The notes under the pieces were generated by a model. That model was not told where the DNA came from, ran no database searches, and saw only the letters and a list, made by a program, of their open reading frames with translations. Below, in pieces: positions 7,400-12,543 of a stretch of DNA of 12,543 nt. The stretch is from Candidatus Sordicultor fermentans. Its GTDB lineage: Bacteria > Atribacterota > Atribacteria > Atribacterales > Caldatribacteriaceae. The position numbers were made by a program, and so were the translations under genes. Numbering within the stretch: the stretch's first letter is position 1; each line of letters starts with the position of its first letter. The DNA lies in contig DGDO01000071.1 in the NCBI GenBank assembly GCA_002385475.1, forward strand, positions 1-12,543, written 5' to 3'.

Positions 7400-7650
7400 T
7401 CTGTTTTCTGAATGGGCTTCCCGGTCCAGTCAAAATCAATCTCAGAAATTTTTCTTTGAGTTTTTAGCCCTTTTCAGCTCTTCTTGCTCTTTTATTACTA
7501 AATATTGAGTTATTTCTTTCATTATCTTGTGAGGATGCACCCCCATATTTACTGGATATTCTTGCCTAATCTTTTCTCATTCACTGTCATTGTGCTATCA
7601 GCTTTTAGAGATGCATCATAATAATATTGCGGATGTGCCCATTTTCTTAT
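7400..7650 (-). pseudogene. Possible frameshifted remnant of a small unknown gene
   Basis: Read on the minus strand, three short adjacent frames look coding but do not join without frameshifts. The fragments are QYYYDASLKADSTMTVNEK (about 7580-7635), then REYPVN-like text running from EKIRQEYPVNMGVHPHK through MKEITQYLVIKEQEELKRA (about 7442-7583), ending at a TGA. In another frame EIDFDWTGKPIQKTEKSYR follows (about 7387-7443). Charge pattern and composition look protein-like rather than random. I recognise no family. It may equally be chance reading of AT-rich DNA. Its left end overlaps the 3' end of wecB, so the exact limits are uncertain. Confidence 0.25.
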
Positions 7651-7836
7651 CTTTCTCCGGTCATTTTATTACTAAAGGAATTTCTCCGAGAATTTTTGAA
7701 GATGACATTATTACAGAATAGCCACACGAGACAACTTGGAGGTTTGATAAACTCTATGAATATCGTTTATAATTTGCTGCAACAAATGAAAAATCAGAGA
7801 AAAATAAACCATCGTCAGAAGTCGATATCAAAAAAG

Positions 7837-7854
7837 CCAGTCAGGCAAGACTGG
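7837..7854. repeat. Perfect hairpin, 6-bp stem
   Basis: CCAGTC (7837-7842) and GACTGG (7849-7854) flank the loop AGGCAA. It is 17 bases upstream of a second perfect hairpin. No T-tract follows on the plus strand. Confidence 0.55.
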
Positions 7855-7871
7855 GTCTTTGTTCCCTTACG

Positions 7872-7893
7872 ATCTTGTTCTTGTAAACAAGAT
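7872..7893. repeat. Perfect hairpin, 8-bp stem
   Basis: ATCTTGTT (7872-7879) and AACAAGAT (7886-7893) flank the loop CTTGTA. An A-run follows on the plus strand, not a T-run. It could be an operator-like dyad, a recombinase-binding arm, or a relic of the mobile DNA that left the recombinase fragment at 8063-8370. Confidence 0.6.
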
Positions 7894-8062
7894 AAAAACC
7901 GTCAAAGAACATCGCTGATATCCTGTTGATAAATACTGATCATTTTCAAATACTAATGGAAATTTAGAGACCGGAAAATCTAAACAGATCCTGTTATGTA
8001 GCCGGTTTTTCTACAAGTGTTAACGCAGGAGCCCTGAATGGAGTTAAGGAGCTTCAAAATAA

Positions 8063-8370
8063 TCTCAACATGTCAGAGCGGTTCAGAAAATCTTTGAGCA
8101 TGCCTGCAAAATTACGGGAGAACACTTAATGCATTAAGGCACGGCCTTGCAACGTGTTTACCAAAAAGTGGAGTCGATTTCATATACATTCAAGAATTAT
8201 TAGGTCATAAAAATAGTAAGATAAATAACAGAAATTTATACTCAATGTTAGTGCGGAAAGCTCTGGCAAAAAAGTCTTTTAGATGGTTTAAGCCTGAGCA
8301 GAAGAGGTCCCTGGTGACAAAATTTATTAAGAAGGGAAAATTCTGGCAATTCAGCCATAATCGGATATAG
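8063..8370 (+). pseudogene. Tyrosine recombinase (integrase) C-terminal remnant
   Basis: Two plus-strand frames together spell the end of a XerC/phage-integrase-family catalytic domain. Frame one (8063-8134) reads VRAVQKIFEHACKITG, the helix before the active site. After a frameshift near 8116-8131, frame two (open 8098-8370) reads ALRHGLATCLPKSGVDF, then IYIQELLGHKNSK and LYSMLVRKALAKKS. These correspond to the family's HTLRHSFATHLL..G.D..YIQELLGHKSSKTTEIYTHVS. The Arg and His of LRH, the LLGHK histidine and a candidate tyrosine nucleophile (in NLYSM) remain; the first His of HxLRH is Asn. The N-terminal domain, the upstream catalytic Arg and a start codon are missing. Not functional as read. 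It marks past integration next to the acetyltransferase gene. Confidence 0.75.
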
Positions 8371-8443
8371 CCTGGCTCATTGGACGTGGCCCTTCCTGGC
8401 CGATTCCGATTATAAGGTAAAAGCAAAAATTGGGGGTGAGAAG

Positions 8444-8995
8444 ATGAAAATTATTGATTTAAACAAAGAAAATAAAGAATTGATAGACCAGGCTGCTACA
8501 ATTTTATATGAAAGTTTTAAGGATATATCCGAAGCATGGTCGACTATGGAGTTAGCCCTGGGAGAAGTGTATGAATCAATTGGAGAAAATAGGATAAGTA
8601 GAATTGCAGTTAATGATGATAAAGTCGTCCTGGGATGGATTGGCGGTAAAAGCATGTATAACGGAAATGTTTGGGAGCTTCATCCGCTTGTAGTTAAGAG
8701 AGAGTTCAGGGGTCAAGGTATAGGAAAAGGCCTGGTGAATGACTTAGAAGAGAAGGTCAGGGAACGTGGTGGGTTAACAATTTGGGTAGGAGCTGATGAT
8801 GAGAATAATTCTACGTCCCTTTCAAATACGAATTTATACGAAAATCTTTATGAAAAAATAGTTAATATTAGGAATTTAAAAAGGCACCCATTTGAATTTT
8901 ACCAGAAAATTGGTTTTATTATTGTAGGGGTAATGCCAGATGCAAATGGAATAGGAAAACCTGATATTTACATGGCCAAAAAAGTAAGAAAATGA
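8444..8995 (+). CDS. GNAT-family N-acetyltransferase, AAC(6')-like
   Basis: Transfers the acetyl group of acetyl-CoA to an amine. The acetyl-CoA pyrophosphate-binding motif A is RGQGIGKG (89-96), preceded by the beta-strand VWELHPLVVKREF. The combination LGWIGG, WELHPLVV, NLKRHPFEFYQKIGF (144-158) and the late PDANGIGKPDI (165-175) resembles the group commonly annotated as aminoglycoside 6'-N-acetyltransferase. Substrate cannot be deduced from sequence, and many such chromosomal enzymes confer no resistance. Length 183 aa fits. The start is supported by GGGGGTGAG (8432-8440) just upstream. No clean promoter was found. The gene stands alone between a recombinase remnant and a non-coding stretch, consistent with acquisition by transfer, though no flanking repeats were identified. 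Confidence 0.85.
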   Translation: MKIIDLNKENKELIDQAATILYESFKDISEAWSTMELALGEVYESIGENRISRIAVNDDKVVLGWIGGKSMYNGNVWELHPLVVKREFRGQGIGKGLVNDLEEKVRERGGLTIWVGADDENNSTSLSNTNLYENLYEKIVNIRNLKRHPFEFYQKIGFIIVGVMPDANGIGKPDIYMAKKVRK

Positions 8996-9373
8996 ATATT
9001 TGCAGGTAGATCAAGAAAGAAACAGGTTACTATCTTTTGTAACCCCGGGTTATACTGCGGAGCACAGCTTCATTCCTACTTCAGGTTTTGGCCTCAAAGA
9101 GGGTGAAAAATCAAGCAGGAGTTCTCTTAAATCCACATGACGACTAATATTCGGTGATGTTAGAATTGGTGGATGTTTGGCGAAATAATCTGATTTTTTA
9201 TGATGAATATGGGAATAACGGCAGAAAATATAAAAATAAGGCATTATCTCCTGGGGCGTTTCTTAGTGAACGATTGTCAGGAAAAGAACTACCGGAGGAG
9301 AGGGCTGAGGTGGTGAGAGGGCTATCCATTTTAATAGGAAGAAAGCTCGAACCTATCTGCTTTCCTTGTCAAT
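8996..9373. other. Intergenic region without a convincing gene
   Basis: It contains a stem GGTTAC/GTAACC (9025-9030 with 9039-9044, loop of 8) 29 bases after the acetyltransferase stop, with no T-tract. A 97-codon plus-strand frame (9154-9447) has no recognisable product and no Shine-Dalgarno site, and the cassette promoter lies inside its 3' part. A minus-strand frame (9050-9244) is likewise unsupported. Either could be a remnant of a lost gene; I see nothing decisive. Confidence 0.45.
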
Positions 9374-9402
9374 TTGACATTAATTCTGTTTTCACCTACA
9401 AT
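9374..9402 (+). promoter_or_regulatory. Sigma-70/SigA promoter of the glycan cassette
   Basis: The -35 is TTGACA (9374-9379) and the -10 is TACAAT (9397-9402), one mismatch from TATAAT, with the optimal 17-bp spacer. Transcription would begin near 9409, giving a leader of about 75 bases to the cupin start. Together with the perfect ribosome-binding site downstream it marks 9485-12230 as a separate, well-expressed transcription unit. Confidence 0.75.
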
Positions 9403-9470
9403 AAGTACACGACAGTTAAAAAAGTTAATATTGATTTTCTTCGCTAATTTAGTGAGGAACCAAAACTTTG

Positions 9471-9480
9471 AGGAGGTGAT
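9471..9480 (+). promoter_or_regulatory. Full-length consensus Shine-Dalgarno site
   Basis: AGGAGGTGAT matches the 3' end of 16S rRNA over ten bases. The AGGAGG core ends eight bases before the ATG at 9485. This fixes the cupin start there and not at 9374, the first start of the open frame. Confidence 0.9.
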
Positions 9481-9484
9481 TATT

Positions 9485-9919
9485 ATGGTCAAAGCTATTG
9501 GTTCCCGGCGCGCAACTTCCCCTCCTAAAACTTACCAGCCTTTAGAAGTCGAAAAACCGTGGGGCAGGTTTATTCAGTACACTTTGAATACTCCCACCAC
9601 AGTGAAAATACTGGAAATAAACCCGGGAGAGGTTTTAAGCCTCCAATCCCATAATTATAGAGAGGAATTGTGGATACCTCTTACTGATGGAGTAATGGCA
9701 GAAATAGACGGAGAGTTGTATTTTCCTGAAGAGTTAGAACCGGTGTTTGTTCCTAAACATTCTAAACACCGTCTCAGTGCCGGAGATAAGAAAGTCAGAG
9801 TTTTGGAAATCTCTTTTGGTTATTTTGATGAGGAAGATATAGTCCGGTATGAAGATAAATACGGGCGAACTAAGGACGAGTTAATCGAAGCCCTGGAGCA
9901 GAAAGCGAGCAATTGGTAA
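9485..9919 (+). CDS. Mannose-6-phosphate isomerase-like cupin
   Basis: A single-domain cupin of 144 aa resembling the C-terminal isomerase domain of type II phosphomannose isomerase / mannose-1-phosphate guanylyltransferase. Such proteins interconvert fructose 6-phosphate and mannose 6-phosphate. Visible features are VEKPWGRF (22-29), VKILEINPGEVLSLQSH (40-56), a candidate metal site with Q54, H56, E61 and H95 (in VPKHSKHRLS), and the family ending EEDIVRYEDKYGR (116-128). The usual HHHR...EHW reads HNYR...ELW, so the second histidine of the cupin HxH pair is Tyr58 and catalytic competence is uncertain. The start is set by the perfect Shine-Dalgarno site. The stop overlaps the next ATG (TAATG), so it is coupled to the glycosyltransferase and probably serves mannose supply or sensing for it. 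Confidence 0.85.
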   Translation: MVKAIGSRRATSPPKTYQPLEVEKPWGRFIQYTLNTPTTVKILEINPGEVLSLQSHNYREELWIPLTDGVMAEIDGELYFPEELEPVFVPKHSKHRLSAGDKKVRVLEISFGYFDEEDIVRYEDKYGRTKDELIEALEQKASNW

Positions 9920-11121
9920 TGCTTAGCTCCCTGCGAATAGGGTTTTTATCCACTTATCCCCCCACTCCCTGTGGGATTGCTACCTTTACTGAAGATTTGG
10001 TCCAAGCAATACCTTCTTCTTTTTCTCCAGAAATTATAGCTGTATCTCAGGATGACGAGACTATTTCTTATCCTGAAGAAGTTAAGTTTATAATTCAGAA
10101 GGAGAAAAAAGAAGATTATTGGCAAGCAGCGGAATACGCTAACAAAGAATTGGAAGCAGTAAGTATTCAGCACGAATATGGTATCTTTGGAGGAGAAGAT
10201 GGAGAGATGGTGGTGGAGTTCTTAGACAGGCTGAGAAAACCAGCTATTACTACTTTACATACTGTTCTTTCTCATCCTTCTCCTGGTCAGGTTGCAGTTC
10301 TCCAGAAAATAATCCAGAGATCAGAAAAAGTAGTGGTAATGAATAGTTTAGCTATTCCCATTTTAGAGGATAAATATCAGGCACCTTCCCAAAAATTGGT
10401 GGTTATCCATCATGGTGCTCCCTCCAGTTATTCCTATGAGAAGGAAGGGCAGAAGTCTGCCCTGGGACTCAGTGATAGAATTGTTTTGTCCACCTTTGGT
10501 TTGATTAGCCGGGGAAAGGGGATTGAATATGTTATTCAAGCGCTACCTGAGGTAGTACATAAGTTTCCTCAGGTAGTGTATCTAATAATAGGAGCCACTC
10601 ATCCCCGGGTTAAAGCGAGAGAGGGAGAGTCATACAGGAATTTTTTAGAGCAATTGGTAAAAGAGCTGAATTTAGAAGAACACGTTATCTTTGTGAACCG
10701 TTATCTGAGTAAAGAAGAATTGGTTAAGTATCTGGTGGCTACCGACATTTACCTTACTCCTTATTTAAATTCTCAGCAAATTGTTAGTGGTACTTTAGCT
10801 TACGCTATGCGGTTTGGAAAAGTTATCATTTCCACTCCTTACTTATATGCTCAAGAGCTGATCGGAAAAGATAGAGGAATATTGGTAAAATTTGCTGATT
10901 CTCAAAGCATTAAAGATGCTCTTTTCAGGGTTTTAGAAAATCCTGCTTATTTTCGCCAAATAGAAAAAAACGCTCAAAAGTTTGGTGCTAAATTAAAATG
11001 GACGGAAGTGGGAAGAGATTATGCCCGATTATTTGAAGAAATTATTAATCAAGAAACTGTTTCTTTCTCGGAAAGAAATCAGCCTGATTTCTCAAGTAAA
11101 TCACTATTAGTCGAAGATTAG
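9919..11121 (+). CDS. GT4-type glycosyltransferase
   Basis: A 400-aa GT-B-fold glycosyltransferase of the family 4 type, which transfers sugar from a nucleotide donor. The N-terminal half has IGFLSTYPPTPCGIATFT (7-24), QHEYGIFGG (84-92) and TTLHTV (111-116). The C-terminal half has FGLISRGKGIEYVIQALP (193-210), ATDIYLTPY (274-282) and IVSGTLAYAMRFGKVIISTPY (288-308). The glutamates of the usual E-x7-E donor-binding motif are absent at that last segment, which reads SQQIVSGTLAYAMRFGK. I recall this as typical of the subgroup, so it is not a sign of decay. A TTG at 9913 gives a two-residue longer form; the ATG overlapping the cupin stop is preferred. No signal peptide or membrane span is seen. 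Donor and acceptor are unknown; the neighbouring cupin suggests GDP-mannose. Confidence 0.85.
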   Translation: MLSSLRIGFLSTYPPTPCGIATFTEDLVQAIPSSFSPEIIAVSQDDETISYPEEVKFIIQKEKKEDYWQAAEYANKELEAVSIQHEYGIFGGEDGEMVVEFLDRLRKPAITTLHTVLSHPSPGQVAVLQKIIQRSEKVVVMNSLAIPILEDKYQAPSQKLVVIHHGAPSSYSYEKEGQKSALGLSDRIVLSTFGLISRGKGIEYVIQALPEVVHKFPQVVYLIIGATHPRVKAREGESYRNFLEQLVKELNLEEHVIFVNRYLSKEELVKYLVATDIYLTPYLNSQQIVSGTLAYAMRFGKVIISTPYLYAQELIGKDRGILVKFADSQSIKDALFRVLENPAYFRQIEKNAQKFGAKLKWTEVGRDYARLFEEIINQETVSFSERNQPDFSSKSLLVED

Positions 11122-11132
11122 CTAAATTTTGA

Positions 11133-12230
11133 ATGGTGAGAGATAAGATAGATATGCATATTTTACAGGAAAAAGCAGTTCTTTCCTCAATCAAGCTGGA
11201 TCATTTAGCTTCCCTCAGTGACCACTTTGGTCTTTTGCAACATGCTGATTATAAACTTCCCAAATTTGAGTTTGGATATACTACTGACGATAATTGTCGA
11301 GGACTCTTAGTGGTTTCTAAATTTTACTCTATTTCCCCTGATCCGCTGGCGAAAAAATTGGCTCAGCGGTATCTGGCTTTCCTTCGTTGGGTTCAAAAGG
11401 AAAATGGTCAGTTTCATAATGAAGTTTCTATCGACCGGCGTTTCCTGGATGTAGTTGGTTCAGAAGATTGTCAATGTCGAACCTTCTGGGCTTTATCAGC
11501 TACTTTGAATACCGCTATTCCTGTAGACTTCAAATTAGTTATAAGGGAGATGCTGGAAAAATTTCTTCCTACTCTATTTTCTTACTCTTCGCCTCGCCCG
11601 GTAGCTTTTTTAATTTTTGGGTTAAAAGAGCTTTCCCGGCAAAGAGAAATCACTTTCCCCAATTTAGATATACCTTCTGCTGTTCGTACTCTGGCAGGAA
11701 GATTAGTTGAACAATATGAAAGAAACGCTTCTCCTCAATGGGCCTGGTTTGAAGATATTATGACCTGGGGCAATGCTCTTCTTCCTGGTTCTCTTTTTGT
11801 TTCTTATCAACTTTTGGGAGATAAAAAGCTATTAGAAATAGCCAGGGAGAGTTTCGATTTTATGAGCGATCATGTATTTGACCATCAGCTTATATTTCAG
11901 CCAGTGGGAAATAGAGGGTGGTTTCCTCGGGGAGGGGAAAAAGCCCAATTTGATCAGCAACCTATTGAGGCCATGTGGATGACTATTACTGGAGAAGAGG
12001 CGTTTGAGGCAACTGCTCAACCCCACTATCGGTGTAAAGCTCGGTCTGCCATTGAGTGGTTTTGGGGAAGAAACTGCCATTGTCTTCCTCTTTATGACCC
12101 TGAGGACGGATCCTGTGCTGATGGATTAACCCCGGATGGGCTTAATCCCAATCGGGGGGTAGAAAGTACGCTTTCTGCTTTACACAGCCTTCTTTTGGCT
12201 AAAGAAAAGGGAATCTTAAACAACAACTAA
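11133..12230 (+). CDS. YTTDDN-type protein, probable alpha/alpha toroid
   Basis: A 365-aa soluble protein of a kind found next to, or fused behind, GT4 glycosyltransferases; biochemical function not established to my knowledge. Landmarks are HFGLLQHADY (31-40), GYTTDDNCRGL (48-58), SEDCQCRTFWAL (110-121), WAWFEDIMTWGNALLPGSL (203-221), RGWFPRGGEKAQFDQQPIEA (261-280), and the late PLYDPEDGSCADGL with GLNPNRGVESTLSALHSL (336-353). Repeated helical blocks, Trp-rich motifs and acidic pairs resemble alpha/alpha-barrel carbohydrate-active enzymes, so a glycoside hydrolase, phosphorylase or glycan-binding role is possible. C55, C113, C115, C316 and C318 lie in or near the conserved motifs. The start is the ATG at 11133, 11 bases after the GT4 stop, with no good Shine-Dalgarno site; an ATG at 11154 is the alternative. 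Confidence 0.75.
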   Translation: MVRDKIDMHILQEKAVLSSIKLDHLASLSDHFGLLQHADYKLPKFEFGYTTDDNCRGLLVVSKFYSISPDPLAKKLAQRYLAFLRWVQKENGQFHNEVSIDRRFLDVVGSEDCQCRTFWALSATLNTAIPVDFKLVIREMLEKFLPTLFSYSSPRPVAFLIFGLKELSRQREITFPNLDIPSAVRTLAGRLVEQYERNASPQWAWFEDIMTWGNALLPGSLFVSYQLLGDKKLLEIARESFDFMSDHVFDHQLIFQPVGNRGWFPRGGEKAQFDQQPIEAMWMTITGEEAFEATAQPHYRCKARSAIEWFWGRNCHCLPLYDPEDGSCADGLTPDGLNPNRGVESTLSALHSLLLAKEKGILNNN

Positions 12231-12237
12231 TTCAAAT

Positions 12238-12524
12238 TCAGTGAAATTCTCTTTTTATTTTTTGATAAACTTCTTCTCGATTATTGTAGAAAAGCTGAAA
12301 AATTGCCACGTCAGGGCGGCTTTTAATACCTTCCAGAAAAGGGAGGGGAAAAACGGGGATAGTAGCTAAAACTCTTTTTTCACTATTCACTGCCTCTCTC
12401 ACTGCTTTCTCAAATTCAGGAGAGCAAAGCTCCATCTTTCCAATTTCATCGATGACTATTACTTCACAAGAAGCAAGGGCCTCATTAATTGCTTTTACCC
12501 CCACTTTTTCTAAATCTTCAATGT
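12238..12524 (-). CDS. THEP1-like nucleoside-triphosphatase, partial (C-terminal part)
   Basis: C-terminal part of a P-loop NTPase of the THEP1/YfiP-archaeal type, which hydrolyses ATP/GTP and other nucleotides in vitro and whose cellular role is unclear. The Walker-B-like strand VIVIDEIGKMELCSPEF is intact, followed by REAVNSEKRVLATIPV and an Arg-Asn-rich C-terminal helix. The frame stays open to the last genomic base (IEDLEKVGVKAINEA leads into the motif), so a GTG at 12504 that could look like a start is just an internal valine. The N-terminal P-loop lies beyond the window. The gene converges on the glycan cassette with seven bases between stop codons, so it belongs to a different transcript. 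About 95 codons are visible, against roughly 170-180 in complete family members. Confidence 0.88.
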
Positions 12525-12543
12525 CTGTCTCTTATACACATCT
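12525..12543. other. Tn5/Nextera mosaic-end adapter (artefact)
   Basis: The terminal bases CTGTCTCTTATACACATCT are an exact 19/19 match to the Tn5 transposase mosaic end used in Nextera libraries (reverse complement AGATGTGTATAAGAGACAG). It sits at the very end of the window and interrupts an open reading frame that would otherwise continue. No Tn5 transposase or other transposon sequence is adjacent. It should be trimmed from the assembly and not annotated as a mobile element. Confidence 0.95.

Larger units (their letters stand above)
7394..8062. other. Decayed intergenic region, no intact gene
   Basis: No reading frame here is convincing as an intact gene. A 100-codon plus-strand frame (7627-7929) has a TTG start without a Shine-Dalgarno site and an unrecognisable product. 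It crosses two perfect hairpins listed separately. Coding-like fragments appear on the minus strand near the left end. The sequence is broken by stops in all frames toward 8062, where the recombinase remnant begins. The picture is an insertion or turnover scar behind the housekeeping operon. Confidence 0.5.

Noticed and set aside
7627..7929. 100-codon plus-strand frame after wecB
   Set aside because: TTG start without a ribosome-binding site, unrecognised product, and it runs through two perfect hairpins.
9154..9447. 97-codon plus-strand frame before the cupin
   Set aside because: No Shine-Dalgarno site and no recognised family; the cassette promoter 9374-9402 lies within it. A remnant cannot be excluded.
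9374..9484. Upstream extension of the cupin frame
   Set aside because: It would start inside the promoter; the perfect AGGAGGTGAT at 9471-9480 points to the ATG at 9485.
12525..12543. Tn5 transposon end
   Set aside because: Exact Nextera mosaic end at the sequence terminus with no transposase nearby; a library artefact is the simpler explanation.
1..12543. CRISPR array, tRNA, rRNA, riboswitch
   Set aside because: No regularly spaced repeats, no cloverleaf-like arms with a CCA end, no rRNA-like stretches and no recognisable riboswitch core were seen by reading; a covariance-model scan was not possible.

Overview
The window looks like chromosomal DNA from a Firmicutes/Clostridia-like bacterium, or a related deep-branching anaerobic lineage. 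The evidence is the gene order rpmE, thyX, DUF1385 gene, prfA, prmC, rpiB, dCMP deaminase, tagO/wecA, wecB, the AT-leaning composition, strong Gram-positive-style Shine-Dalgarno sites (one perfect AGGAGGTGAT) and consensus sigma-70-type promoters. No single marker fixes the species. The last 19 bases are the Tn5/Nextera mosaic-end sequence, so the window ends at a contig edge with unremoved library adapter. The usable genomic sequence stops at 12524.

Layout. (1) 1-593 has no gene; it carries a small inverted-repeat element (about 42-157), a 17-bp tandem duplication and a near-perfect promoter at 531-560. (2) 594-7393 is one compact nine-gene, plus-strand block. After rpmE every junction is an overlap or direct abutment. 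It covers ribosomal protein L31, flavin-dependent thymidylate synthase, a DUF1385 membrane protein, release factor 1 with the methyltransferase that modifies it, ribose-5-phosphate isomerase B, dCMP deaminase, and the first two steps toward UDP-GlcNAc/ManNAc-linked cell-surface polymers. (3) 7394-8443 is decayed DNA: coding-like fragments on the minus strand, two perfect hairpins, and a frameshifted tyrosine-recombinase C-terminus. (4) 8444-8995 is an AAC(6')-like GNAT acetyltransferase. (5) 8996-9484 is non-coding apart from a strong promoter (9374-9402) and ribosome-binding site. (6) 9485-12230 is a three-gene cassette: a mannose-6-phosphate-isomerase-like cupin, a GT4-type glycosyltransferase, and a 365-aa protein of the 'YTTDDN' type, probably an alpha/alpha-toroid carbohydrate-active protein. 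(7) A convergent THEP1-like NTPase gene runs off the end.

How the genes work together. dCMP deaminase makes dUMP, the substrate of ThyX, so one transcript encodes both ends of a dTMP route. PrmC methylates the GGQ glutamine of RF1 encoded just upstream. TagO/WecA and WecB supply lipid-linked GlcNAc and UDP-ManNAc for wall teichoic acid-like or other surface polymers. The cupin, GT4 and toroid cassette has its own promoter and probably makes or remodels a mannose-containing glycan; its product cannot be read from sequence. It is the best candidate here for an under-described system. I saw no CRISPR array, tRNA, rRNA or intact mobile element.
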